Source: Chara braunii
Lineage: Eukaryota; Streptophyta; Charophyceae; Charales; Characeae
DNA length: 23,251 nucleotides
NCBI GenBank assembly: GCA_003427395.1
Contig: BFEA01000836.1
Location: forward strand, 51,839-75,089
Direction of reading: 5' to 3'
The position numbers and the translations under genes are program-made. Within the stretch, counting starts at the first letter, position 1. Each line of letters opens with the position of its first letter. Below are positions 1 through 9,709 of this stretch, in pieces. The notes under the pieces were generated by a model. That model did not search any database and was not told the origin of the DNA. It worked only from the letters and a program-made list of their open reading frames with translations.

Positions 1-126
1 GCAGGGAAGAATCGAATCCAACTTGCAGGAGCTGCTAACAAGAATCGAACACGCGACCTACGAAATGAGAGTCGGACGATTGTGGAAGATGCATCCATAA
101 AATGCCATAAGAAGTATGAACCAGGG

Positions 127-236
127 CGCTGTTTTCACTTTTCAGTGTTTTCACCGAGTAAACCGCCCGCACTGTTCAGAAGAAGATAAACTGTGAGTGA
201 AAAGTGAAAAGTGAAAAGTGAAAAGTGAAAACAGCG
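127..236. repeat. GTGAAAA heptamer array with 18-bp inverted repeat
   Basis: Five perfect tandem copies of GTGAAAA lie at 197-231. The 18 bases at 127-144 are the exact reverse complement of 219-236, so the array and its left flank can fold into a stem with a 74-nt loop. A third related string lies near 245-258. No coding potential is seen in 1-470; the short ORFs there have no recognisable content. Confidence 0.8.
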
Positions 237-475
237 GCCATAGACTGTTTTCACTATTCACAGACATGCTTCAACAGATAAACATAACATCATCTCCGCA
301 TGCACAGTTCACAGTAGACAAACTTCATCGCCAAATTGCCCCCGACGCGTTTTTAGGGGCTCACGCTGTGCGCTCCTGGCACTCCTCAGGGGGCTTCTTC
401 CATAATCGCCTTTCGGGCCCAACCAACTTTCCCAACCAATGGATTTGAGAGATCGAGAAGGGAGGTGAGTTGAAG

Positions 476-515
476 AAAAAAAAAAAAAAAAAAAAGAGAG
501 AGAGAGAGAGAGAGA
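476..515 (+). repeat. A20 followed by (GA)n microsatellite
   Basis: A run of 20 A (476-495) passes directly into about ten GA dinucleotides (to 515). It is the first of several purine-only tracts on the + strand between 470 and 1015. It could be the tail of an old retroposed copy, but no body or target-site duplication was identified. Confidence 0.85.
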
Positions 516-972
516 AGCGAGGTATGTGACACCAAGAGGAAGAAAGAAGACGAGCAATGGCCGATTGCTCTTCACACGCAAATAACTGATATTGCAAATA
601 AGCTCTCAGCGTGTAATGTGAAATTACCAAATTACCAAAATTAGTATTAAAAAAATAATAATAATAGTGAATAAACACACATCAAAGCTCTGTTAAGAAA
701 AAAAACAAAGGCAAAAAAAAAAAAAGGCAAAAAAAAAAGAAGGCTTCCTATTTTCGGTCACTGAACACGCACACGAACCACGAGAAAGAAAGCTTAATCA
801 CCTCGGTGTCACCCCCTGCACAGAAGTAACAAAAAAGAAAAAGCACAAAAAAAAAAAAAAAAAAAAAAAGGAGGAGAGAGGAGGTGAGGGGGCAACGAAG
901 AGACAAATTACCTGAACTCCAAACTTTATCTGCTTCACTTAAATAGTGCGAAGAAAACGACAAATGAAATGC

Positions 973-975
<3 letters not shown>
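516..975. other. Non-coding A-rich stretch with poly(A) runs
   Basis: No gene is supported here. The stretch holds an AAT run near 647-666, broken A tracts separated by GGC at about 700-740, and A23 at 847-869. Translations on either strand are lysine, phenylalanine or serine low-complexity only. Confidence 0.7.

Positions 976-1014
<39 letters not shown>
976..1014 (+). repeat. (AG)n microsatellite
   Basis: About 19 uninterrupted AG dinucleotides. It is the last purine tract before the + strand switches to T-rich sequence at about 1050. Confidence 0.95.
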
Positions 1015-1017
<3 letters not shown>

Positions 1018-1138
1018 ATCACGCGGAATATTCTCCACTCGAACCACAAGGTCTTTTTTTTAATCTTTTCCTTTCTTTTTATCTTGTTCCTTTTTTTGTT
1101 TTTTTCCTTTTTTTCATCTTTTCCTTTTTTTGTTTTTT

Positions 1139-1465
1139 AACCGAACGATCTTTACCCCTCGATCAACATACGATCTTATTTTTTTGAGGAAAAGAACAAA
1201 ACGATGTTTTTTTTTAACCAAACGATCTTTTCCTTTTTATTTTTTTAACCAAACGATCTTTTCCTTTCCTTTTTTTTAACCAAACGATATTTTCTTTTTT
1301 TTTTTTTTTAACCAAACGATCTTTTCCTTTTTTTCTTTTTAACCAAACGATCTTTTCCCTTTTTTTTTCAAAACCAAACCCCGATCTTTTCCTCTTTTTT
1401 TTTTTTTAACCAAACGATCTTTTCTTTGTTTTCTAGAAAAGGGAAAACTTAAAAACAAACGATCT
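1139..1465 (+). repeat. 31-bp T-rich minisatellite (AACCAAACGATCTTTTCC unit)
   Basis: Copies of AACCAAACGATC start at 1139 (as AACCGAACGATC), 1216, 1247, 1278, 1310, 1341, about 1372 and 1408, with a degraded copy near 1453. Spacing is 31-32 bp through the middle and 36 bp or more at the right. The rest of each unit is TTTTCC plus a T run of variable length. The surrounding 1050-1790 is almost entirely pyrimidine on the + strand. There is no gene. Confidence 0.85.
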
Positions 1466-1640
1466 CTTTGAATTTTGAAATAAAGTTCAATAAGTTGGTG
1501 AGGAGATCACCACAATCTTCTTTTCTTTTTTTTTAATTCGTCATTTCCTACCTCTTTACCTTTCTGGTTTTTCCTGTTCTCCCCCTCTCCACGTTCGTCG
1601 TCCAGATTCAGAGACCCACAGCTAGAGAGTATATCCGTGG

Positions 1641-1755
1641 CATTTCATTTCATTTCATTTCATTTCGTTTCATTTTAGTTCATTTCATTTCATTTTATCT
1701 TATTTTATTTTATTTTATTCCATTTCATTTATTTCATTTCATTGTGTTTCATTTT
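1641..1755 (+). repeat. Pentanucleotide array, ATTTC and ATTTT units
   Basis: CATTT units at the left give way to TTTTA units in the centre and return to ATTTC at the right, with scattered substitutions. The (TTTTC)-like tract to about 1790 continues the bias. There is no gene. Confidence 0.9.
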
Positions 1756-2028
1756 CTTTTTTCTTTTTTCTTTTTTATTTTTTATTTTCTGGTGAAGTTT
1801 ATAAAATTCCAAAATAGTTGGTGGCGATTTATTGTTTTGGAATATGTATGGAGTGCACCTTTCTATGGGCACCTTTCTATGGGCCTTTCTCCACTATGAA
1901 AGCTCAACATGTATCTGGACGGAAATTGGACCAGATGCAAAGAAAGAAGTGGCCGGGTTTTCCGCCGTTGAAGCAGCTCCCGTAAGTAAGGAGAGTTGCT
2001 TCCTGAACAATCACCGCGATTACGTTCG
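1756..2028. other. Unassigned; contains a 14-bp tandem duplication
   Basis: Two adjacent copies of CACCTTTCTATGGG lie at 1856-1883. A 74-codon ORF at 1832-2056 crosses this duplication and the next repeat and resembles nothing I recognise, so it is not called as a gene. Confidence 0.5.
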
Positions 2029-2236
2029 GATGAATCGAAAGTCTCGAATGTATTAAGACCACTACCGACTCCAGATACATTGAGGAACCGGACCACTACC
2101 GACTCCAGATACATTGAGATGAATCGAAAGTCTCGAATGTATTAAGACCACTACCAACTCCAGGTACATTGAGGAATCGCATGAATCGCAAGTCTCGAAT
2201 GTATTAAGACCACTACCGACTCCAGATACATGGAGG
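2029..2236 (+). repeat. Tandem repeat, unit about 57 bp
   Basis: Three full copies start at about 2029, 2118 and 2180. Each begins GATGAATCG or CATGAATCG, passes through AGTCTCGAATGTATTAAGAC and ends CCAGATACATTGAG. A partial copy (GACCACTACC to ACATTGAG) lies at 2090-2118. Copies differ by only a few bases, so the expansion is fairly recent. Stops occur in every frame of the unit. Confidence 0.9.
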
Positions 2237-2333
2237 AAGATGAGCAGTGGACCGACGCTCTGTAAAGTGTGTGCCCACATTCTCGACGCCAAGGCAACGA
2301 TAACGCAAATGATATAAAACATGCGGGAGACAG

Positions 2334-2425
2334 CCAGACAGACAAACAGCGGCCCGTTAGGTCGACAGATGCGCAATGGCAAGATACACAGACACACAGA
2401 GGCAGACAGACAGACAGACAGACAG

Positions 2426-2478
<53 letters not shown>
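2334..2478 (+). repeat. Compound (CAGA)n / (GA)n microsatellite
   Basis: Interrupted CAGA tetramers at 2334-2426 lead into CACACA and then an uninterrupted (AG)n at 2434-2477. The segment GATGCGCAATGGCA just left of the array has a relative, ATACGCAATGGCA, just right of it, suggesting the whole block duplicated. Confidence 0.9.
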
Positions 2479-2528
2479 CAGACAGACAAAAGCGACCGGA
2501 AGGTAGACCAATACGCAATGGCAGGTTA

Positions 2529-2532
<4 letters not shown>

Positions 2533-2574
<42 letters not shown>
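2533..2574 (+). repeat. (CA)21 microsatellite
   Basis: About 21 uninterrupted CA dinucleotides, followed by GAGACAGAGAGACAGAGAG. A further GA-rich tract lies at 2655-2682. Confidence 0.95.
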
Positions 2575-2577
<3 letters not shown>

Positions 2578-2711
2578 ACAGAGAGACAGAGAGTCGTCAT
2601 GTAATAAAAGGTTGATACAATGCATCAGATCAGACGTGAAAAGAAAGAGAAAAACGAGAGAGAGAGCGAGAGAGAGAGAGAGCACCTTTTTCGTGCCACA
2701 ACGAGATCTGC

Positions 2712-2828
2712 CACGAATACGACGACGACGCCGAAGAAGAAGAAGGCGGTGGCAACGATGACAACTCCGACGATGGCGAGCCTGCCGCCGACAGCTACGG
2801 CGATGGCGATGGCGATGGCGATGGCGAT
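2712..2828 (+). repeat. Trinucleotide (GAC/GAA) and hexanucleotide (GGCGAT)5 repeats
   Basis: GACGACGAC and GAAGAAGAAG runs at about 2718-2745 are followed by five perfect GGCGAT units at 2799-2828. Period-3 arrays suggest the remnant of a coding exon (Ala-Met or Asp-Gly type repeats), but no homologous domain can be seen. Element A appears to have inserted just to the right, at about 2870. Confidence 0.8.
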
Positions 2829-2870
2829 CTCCGAGATACCCCGACGAGCAGCAGACGACAAGTGCAGAAG

Positions 2871-3159
2871 AAGGGCAACCGCAGGTTGCTGCTTTTTGAC
2901 ACGGAACGACAGAGAGAAGAGGAAGGGTGGGAGGGGTCTTCAGAGGGGTTCATCCGGACAACCGAGTGGGCGAGTACTGTGGGAGACTATCCCACCTCTA
3001 CAACAACCTGGGCTTTATTGAAAAAGAAAAAAAAAAAAGGGGGTAGGCCACACCACTGTCGAAAGGCAAAAAAAAATCGAGCGGCTGTGAGAAAATAAAT
3101 TCGACAGCCTCACTTCGCCAGTTTAACCCCCTTTAGGGCTTCGGGACACTACTGTCGAA
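2871..3159 (+). other. Element A 5' UTR
   Basis: This is the segment from the candidate target-site duplication to the first ATG of ORF1. It contains an A tract at about 3019-3038. A short motif, CAC(C/T)ACTGTCGAAA, occurs twice (near 3051 and 3147, about 95 bp apart), which may be the trace of repeated promoter units. The function is inferred from position only. Confidence 0.5.
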
Positions 3160-4215
3160 ATGTGAAAAAGACAAAAACGTGGAGGGAGTAGGCGAGACCG
3201 TTCCCATAAGGAAGCGGTGAATTCGGACAGTTCTGCGGGAAGCAGGAACGAAGGGGGAAAAGGGAAAAGGAACCAAAAGAGTAAGGGACAGGAAAAGGTC
3301 AAAAGCATTCCTATCCCAATGGACAAGTCTGTGGAGGAAAAGGACGCTGAGGATGAAGAAACGGACGAGGATAAGGAAGATACGGAATCAATGTTGGAAG
3401 AACATGCAGTGAAGGTATTATCAGGGAAAGGGGTCCGGAGAAAGAAAGGAGACCTCCCCACCCACCACCAGAAATGGGTTCCGGTGGGGGGAGGGGAACC
3501 TGACGATAGAGTGCAGTCCGGTCTTGTGGGTGAGACGACAAGCGGAGAGGGGATTTTTGGCGTTGGACCAGGCCCCCTACCCGAAAATCCTATTACAACT
3601 CTGGATACTTCCGAAGTGAATATTCTGAGAATTTTTGTTCCGTTAATCTTGGCTAACTCCAGCCATGGGGTGATGGTCATGGCGAACATGTTTGCAAATG
3701 GATCCATGGAACTCCCAACTGCGTAAGCGTTAACGAAATCAGTTATCTTGGCCAAGGCGAAGAAGTTGGTACCAGCGTGTCTGAAGCTGCGAGTCATCCC
3801 AACTTAGCGCCTGGGAGTCGACACAGCGCAGGACAGCCTGGGGAATAGAGCAAGGTTGTATTACGTTTTCTTGGACGCACGAATGACAAATAACGTTAAA
3901 CAGCTGTTGCTCTCCTTGGACAAAGACTGGTTCCCACTTTCCACCCTGTCCTCCCCATTGAATGAAGGTCTGGACTGTATCAGTTTTAAGGGCTATTTCA
4001 CGGGTAGGACAATTGCGAGGTGGTTGTTTCACTCAGCGCACAGGCAGACCCTGTTTGCTCCTTCCTTCGTGGATACCCTCTGTCAACCATGGGAGGAACA
4101 GATGTCAGAGGGGAACACGGAAGGGATTCGAAGGAGGAAGACAGGGGAGACAAACCTGGATCTCGGTGGCCGCATCCATGGCAAACACGGCACCGAGATG
4201 ACGGATGCCTCTTAG
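3160..4215 (+). pseudogene. Element A ORF1 (putative RNA-binding protein), three in-frame stops
   Basis: One reading frame of 352 codons runs from the ATG at 3160 to the TAG at 4213. It is interrupted at codon 2 (TGA 3163-3165), at TAA 3724-3726 and at TAG 3805-3807. The amino end is basic (KRQKR), then comes a Lys/Arg stretch (KGKRNQKSKG), then an acidic segment (EEKDAEDEETDEDKED, about 3334-3381). The remainder is mixed, with no zinc knuckle and no RRM that I recognise. LINE ORF1 proteins generally bind element RNA in the ribonucleoprotein particle; that role is inferred from position immediately upstream of ORF2. A GTG at 3217 opens the longest uninterrupted piece, but the in-frame ATG at 3160 is a more natural start if codon 2 was once CGA. 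Without the stops it would end overlapping ORF2 by 11 nt. Confidence 0.65.
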
Positions 4216-7200
4216 AGGTAAACTCCGTATCGCTTCGTGGAACGTGCGCGGGTTGTGTGATAACAACAAAAAATATAGGAGACAACGATTGAAGAGTTGG
4301 ATTCATTTCAATAAGATTCATATAGTTTGTATTCAAGAATCCAAATTAGATGAATTTCGTATAAAAGATGTCCCGAAGTGGTGGAAGGGCAAACACTTTT
4401 GGGCACCAGCACGGGGGGAAAATCAGATTCAGGGTTCGAGGGGTGGTGTTGGCATACTGATACATAAAGATTTGGAAGTCGATATTGTTGATCAGATGAT
4501 TGATATCTGGGGGAGATGGATCTGGGGTAAACTGCTGATTGAAAATGAGCCCTGGACCATAATGTCAGTTTATACCCTTGTGTACTACAATGAGCGCTTG
4601 ACTTTCCTTTCGGAGTTGCCAAGTTTTCTACAAGACTCCGAGAACCTAGTCATAGGTGCCGACTGGAACGTGACTCTGAAACCAGGGCTGGATAGCCCGA
4701 ATAGGGAACCCAGAAAGACCGACAGCAGACTGTTAAATAACCTCATGGTATCCCAGGGACTTATTGATGCATATCGTATTCTGCATCCTTAGGAACCGGG
4801 ATATACATGGCATAGTTCACAGTCTCCGCCAGTCTGGAGGAGACTGGATTTCTTCCTGATGAGGGGACAGGCTTGGGATGCCTGTCTGCAGGTTGATTTA
4901 CTTAGTCATTCTCTCTCAGATCACAGCCCAATCGTTGCTTCCTTCAAACTTACTCACCAGGATAATTTCGGGAAATCCTATTTTAAGTTGAATACGCAGC
5001 ACCTCCAAGACCCGGATGTTATCCACTGGATTCAGGGACATCTGAAACAGTGGAATGAAGCGAGAAAACTCTTCACTAAGGAAGAAGATTGGGTAGAGGT
5101 AAGCATGCGGATTTTGCAGAATTTTCTTAATAACTTGTCCCAATTAAAATCACTCGCCAGAAACACTAAGGAAAGAAACCTGCAGTTAATGATTGCTCGT
5201 GCGGAACGAGATAAATATTGGACGGCTGAGCATAAGAGATGTCTAGCACAGTTGGAGGCTATGGATATCCAGAGGCAAGAGCAGTGAAACTTATGATTGG
5301 AACAGCGAAATATTACCACTGGTGATCGAATGACTAAAGATACTTTCCGCAGACTCTTACTACAGACTGCCAAAACACCAATGAAAGAATTAAGCCACCC
5401 CTTCTCAATCGTGACTACAGTCTCCGATGACTTGGACGTAATGTGTGAATTCGCGCGTTTATACTTCGAAGATATTTTAACAACAAGAAGGACCTTCGAC
5501 ACAATGGATACGGACCTGAGGGAACAATCAGATTTCTGGACCAGGACACAGGTAAGGTTATCCACCTCTGCCTGTTTGGATCTGGACAGACCTATAAATC
5601 AAGAGGAGCTATATCAAGCAGCTAAACACATGGCTAAAGGAATAACTCCAGGGGAGGCTGGGTTACGGATAGAGCTTTATTTAGCAGTTTGGCCTGAGAT
5701 TAGTCCTCTATTATTAAAAATCTATAATAATGTTCTCAATGCAGGGAAACTGACGTCGGGGATGATGAAAGGGGTAATCTCATTTATCTATAAGAAAGGC
5801 GACAAAACTGACATTAGGAACTGGAGACCTATATCCCTTCTTAATATGTCGTATAAATTGTTGGCCAAGACGCCTGCGAACAGATTAGCGAGATACTTAC
5901 CGAACCTGATTGGTAAAGAGCAGGGCGCATTTGTCAGACACATGACCATAATGGATAATATTGCAACTACGATCCAGGCACTGGAGATATTAGCGAAAGA
6001 GCGTAGAGATGTGGCAATTCTCCTATTGGACATGGAGAAAGCTTATGACCGAGTGGGCTGGTCCTTCGTGATGACTACCCTGAAACAGATGGGGTTTGGT
6101 GTTAATTTCAATAACTGGGTAGCAACAATGTACTCGTCAGCAACTGCCGCTGTGATGGTCAATGGAAAAACCTTGAAGAGGTTCTCCTTGACTCGGTCAT
6201 TACGACAAGGTTGTCCACTTGCGCCTTTACTATTTGTTCTCCAACTGGAAGTTTTGTTAGACAATATCAGGACGAATGATCAAATTGAAGGGCTTAGACT
6301 GTCGCCCACCAAACAGTGGAAAGCAGGTGCATTGGCGGATGACTTAACAGTTGCGTGCAAGAACACCAAGTATAGTCTAGGAGCTCTTAGGAAAGTATTG
6401 AATACCTATTGTTTATTATCTAAGGTTACTATAAATTGGAATAAGTCTGTATTTTTCCCTCCTGAAGGGTTTCGTTTGAGGGTCAAGTGGGGCCTTAAGG
6501 CAGTCCCTACAGATGCATCTGACCGATTTTTGGGAGTGCAGGTATCCTTGAGTAACAATGTCTCCTTTCAGGACATCGTACTGGTGGAGAAGGTAATTAA
6601 CAGACTATTAAGTTGGAAATACAAAAGGCATTTGTCGCTTGTGGGAAGAGCACTGGTCATCTCCTCTGCAGGCTTTGCAGTGTTATGGTACACTTTGGCA
6701 GTTCACGTACTCGGCGAACAGGCGTATAAGCAGATCAAGAGAGCAGCAGCCAGAATACTGTGGAAGCCAGAGTCGGAGGAGCAAGAGGGATTTATTTCCA
6801 AGATCGCCTGGGAAACCATTACCTTTCCTAGAACAGAAGGGGGGTTGGGGCTACTTGATCCACAAAGACAAAATTGGGCACTTTTAGCTAAATGGGTAGT
6901 TAAGGCGTTAATGACTGAAGATGAACCTCCTTGGCTTGTTTTGGCTAAATATATATTGAAAGAAGAATGGACACTTAGCCGAGAAGAGGACGTTTTAGCC
7001 TGTTTTATGATTGGATCTTATATTAACAAAAGACCAAAATCCTCCTTTTGGAGAAGTATCCTCTTTGCTTGGCGTAGAGTCTTCCCTTCGAAAAGACTGC
7101 ACCCATTGACTAGGGACTTTATTATGAGTCAGATACTGTTTGAGAATCCCTTAGTCCGTGATGCTTCCGGGGCAATTTTCTCAGCCCATGAGTCGTCGGG

Positions 7201-8548
7201 TTGTTTTGGTAAGGCGTGGATTGAAAGAGGAGTAGTTAGAGTTCGAGACATTTGGAATGAAGATGCTGGTTTGTGGCGAACAAAGAAGGAACTAAAGGGG
7301 AAGCTCGGGAGACTGAGATTGGTAGGGGAAAGACTACAATCCCTCATCAATACCATTCCCTGTTCTTGGAAAACTCGACTGACTGAAATCGTCATTCCAA
7401 CAGAAGGGATATGGTTGCGGAATGTGGAGAAGTCTGCAAGGGAGATTTACCAGATCACAACGGACTTGGGATTGGAGGGATATGCTGCAAGAGTTTGGGA
7501 AATGACTGATTCCTTCAACTTCACAAAGGAACTGATCTGTACAGCTGATTGCAGAATAGACTCGCTGGCTGGATTAGTGGAAGTAACTACTTTGGTAGCT
7601 TACAAAAAAGCTGCAGCAGGGGGTACCGTGATACAGACAGTTAAGCTGCCCCAAGGCCCTTAGCCCTTGAAGTCAGCTGCAGTGGACTTCCGAACTCTGA
7701 GGTGGGCTATCAACAAGGATATGGCTAATATGAGTCACTATTCTTCAAAGATTGGTACTTTCTTCTTGTGAGAAAAAGCCAAGAAACCCCTTTGTGACTC
7801 CCTTATTCAACGAAGACAGAAAAATGATCTGCTGGCACTATCTTCAATCCAGATCAACTCCTTATTGCAACAGCTCAGAGGGCTCCCCTCTCAGAAGTTA
7901 GCAAGTCTTCTCTGGATTCAACTCCTCTCAGCTACACCTTCTGCAGTTAATCTGGCTCAGAAAGGGATGTTATTGTCAGAAAAGTGCGTGAGGTGCAATT
8001 GGGTATGGGAAAACGATAGGCATCTATGGTTAACATGCCCAACTTCGAGAAGAATTTTGAACTGGTTTCAACAACACTGGGAACGGATCACGAAGGGAGA
8101 GTTCGAGTGGACGGATGAGTGAATTGTCTCCGGTGTACATCGCCCTGAGAACGAGAAAGAGGCTCAATGGCTTTACGTTGCTCAAACTATCAGGGGGATC
8201 ATCATGAAGACAATCTGGGATGACAGAAACAACCAGCTATTCAGGAGGGAGTTTTGCTCAGATGCAACGATCAAAATTAAGATCACTCACCATATTCGAC
8301 TCACAATCATCAGTGATTGGACCAGACGAAGACAAAGACTGTCAAACAGGACCTCAACGAGGCGATGGTTACTAGAGACATGGGGCAGAAATAAAAGCTT
8401 ATTGAAGATTGATGAGAAGGATAAAATCTGCTTTTGTCCTTGGCTCCTTTCCCCTCTGGGATTTGGGGAGCGTTTTAGCCACCCCCCTAGAGGGTGTGAG
8501 GATAGATACACAGTAGCAATTCAAGGCAGGTTAAGCCCCTTTTTTTAA
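4205..8548 (+). pseudogene. Element A ORF2: APE endonuclease, reverse transcriptase, zinc knuckle; six in-frame stops
   Basis: A single frame of about 1448 codons holds all three ORF2 modules. The endonuclease has RIASWNVRGL, catalytic Glu in CIQES (4337), GADWN (Asp 4661, Asn 4667) and SDHSP (Asp 4919, His 4922). The reverse transcriptase has NWRPISLLN, LLDMEKAYDRVGW (catalytic Asp codon 6029) and RQGCPLAPLLF. Its active-site box reads LADD (6332-6343) where this family has Y/FADD, and the usual PGxDG motif reads PGEAG, so both boxes have lost a conserved residue. The C-terminal knuckle is CX2CX8HX4C (7985-8038), as in plant zf-RVT, followed by IWDDRNNQLF. Stops are TAG 4790, TGA 5285, TGA 5294, TAG 7661, TGA 7769 and TGA 8120; the last aligns with Trp in element C. 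There are no frameshifts. The true end is probably near 8450, before the readthrough tail. Confidence 0.9.
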
Positions 8549-8687
8549 TTTGAGGGATCTGAAGTCAAGGGACACTGGACCCGGTTTCCAGCAGCCTGAG
8601 CTGGGTTATGGCCCCAGTTTTTTTCACCGGGTTGTTTGTGAGGGTTCTCCCGGCCCTCGTCTTCCTTAATATATATAACAGGCTTTT

Positions 8688-8718
<31 letters not shown>

Positions 8719-8719
8719 A
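8549..8719 (+). other. Element A 3' UTR and poly(A) tail
   Basis: Nested inverted repeats lie before the tail: ACCCGGT (about 8579) with ACCGGGT (about 8629), enclosing CTGGG and CCCAG arms. A27 at 8693-8719 is the tail; no AATAAA is seen upstream. The phrase GGACACTGGACCCGGTTT resembles the last bases of element C (GGGCACTGGGCCCGATTT), where it sits directly before the poly(A). Element A instead continues for about 105 nt beyond it, so its tail end may be a later extension. Confidence 0.6.
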
Positions 8720-8751
8720 GTGCAGAAGCTCAAAAAAAAAAAAAAAAAAAA
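8720..8751 (+). repeat. Candidate target-site duplication of element A plus a second A20 tract
   Basis: GTGCAGAAG (8720-8728) repeats the bases before 2871. It is followed by CTC and a second A20 (8732-8751). The second A tract may be pre-existing target sequence or the landing site of element C, which begins just after it. Confidence 0.55.
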
Positions 8752-8773
8752 GTGCGGAAATGGCGGTTGTTGA

Positions 8774-9709
8774 ATATATACAAACAACACGGTCCTTGCA
8801 AAATGGAGGAGGAACAGGTTATCCCCTCCTCGAGGGGTCTGGTGGAGGTCAGACAGAGTTCGGGAAACCCAACGACCCAGATCTGAGACCCATACCCTCC
8901 TCTCATTGAGACCGGAGCCGGGTAAGATTGAGCCCCTCCTCTTGGGATGGTACACAGAAGAACCCCACACCCCATTTGTTCCCATATGTCGATACAATAC
9001 CAAGCAAGGCGCCAAACTACAAAGGCAAGAATCTACCAAAAAGCCAATCTCCACAGCCATGGGAAGATGGTCTCTGTCGCACCCCCAAACGGTGCAAGAA
9101 GCGGAGCTATTTAAACTATGGGCCACTCTCAAGAAACTCCCGTCGCAAAGACTAAGCTCAGGCTCCCTCATGTGGACACAATCAATGCATGTCATCCCGA
9201 CCTCAATGTGGCTAATCTCCAAAGGAATGGGGGTAGAAGCTACGTGCGCGAGATGCAACTGGGGTTGGGAATCCCTCTCCCACGTCTGGGTGGACTGCCC
9301 CCTATCCAACCAAATCTGGGAATGGTGGAAGGAACAATGGAAGAACTGTTTCAGGTCCTCCATCGTCTGGTCTGATCGTTGGGTTCTGACCGGCATTCCA
9401 CCACCTGGCCAATCATACGACTCAGTAGGGTACATGGCCTTGGCCTGCCGTGGGGTGGTCATGAAAGCAATATGGTCAGCCCCCAATGCCCAAATCTTCA
9501 AGAAAAAGCAAATACACCTCAAACAATCAATAGCCACCATCAAAGCCAACATCAGGCTTATGATCGTAGCTGACTGGCTTCGCTCTCGCAGGAATGCCAA
9601 TCACAGCCTACAGAGATTCAGAACAACATGGGTCAGGGACAACCGGTTTGCTTCGGTCAACGGCGACAGAAAACTGTCTTTCGCCACGTGGCTCACCCAA
9701 ACCCCCTGA
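8774..9709 (+). CDS. Element C ORF2 C-terminal fragment with zf-RVT-like knuckle
   Basis: The frame is open without a stop from 8774 to the TGA at 9707-9709 (about 311 codons); the N-terminal endonuclease and RT cores are absent through 5' truncation. The zinc-binding motif is CX2CX8HX4C with Cys codons at 9245 and 9254, His at 9281 and Cys at 9296, in the context RCNWGWESLSHVWVDCP. Downstream is the AIWSAPNAQIF motif, equivalent to IWDDRNNQLF in element A; the usual Arg before Asn is Pro here. In LINEs this C-terminal region contributes to nucleic-acid handling during reverse transcription. There is no evidence for a host function. The first ATG-like start is arbitrary because the fragment begins mid-protein. 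Confidence 0.8.
   Translation: MYTNNTVLAKWRRNRLSPPRGVWWRSDRVRETQRPRSETHTLLSLRPEPGKIEPLLLGWYTEEPHTPFVPICRYNTKQGAKLQRQESTKKPISTAMGRWSLSHPQTVQEAELFKLWATLKKLPSQRLSSGSLMWTQSMHVIPTSMWLISKGMGVEATCARCNWGWESLSHVWVDCPLSNQIWEWWKEQWKNCFRSSIVWSDRWVLTGIPPPGQSYDSVGYMALACRGVVMKAIWSAPNAQIFKKKQIHLKQSIATIKANIRLMIVADWLRSRRNANHSLQRFRTTWVRDNRFASVNGDRKLSFATWLTQTP

Larger units (their letters stand above)
2871..8719 (+). mobile_element. Element A: near full-length L1-type LINE, decayed
   Basis: The element contains a 5' UTR (2871 to about 3159), ORF1 (3160-4215), ORF2 (4205-8548), a 3' UTR and a poly(A) tail (8693-8719). AAGTGCAGAAG at 2860-2870 recurs at 8718-8728 right after the tail. This is an 11-bp candidate target-site duplication (9 bp unambiguous outside the A run) and places the 5' end at 2871. 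ORF1 and ORF2 overlap by 11 bp in different frames, a usual LINE layout. Nine in-frame stops but no frameshift over about 5.4 kb indicate decay mainly by point substitution. Plant-type L1 elements move by endonuclease nicking and target-primed reverse transcription; this copy cannot encode the proteins as it stands. Confidence 0.9.

Noticed and set aside
1139-1465. Regularly spaced motif resembling a CRISPR array
   Set aside because: The spacers are T runs, not unique sequences, and the window is eukaryotic; it is a minisatellite.
2062-2685. Long minus-strand ORF of Ser-Leu and Cys-Val repeats
   Set aside because: It is a translation of GA and CA microsatellites.
8545-9600. 351-codon ORF on the minus strand
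   Set aside because: It is antisense to the element C ORF2 frame and runs through poly(A) tracts as long Phe runs; it is a shadow.
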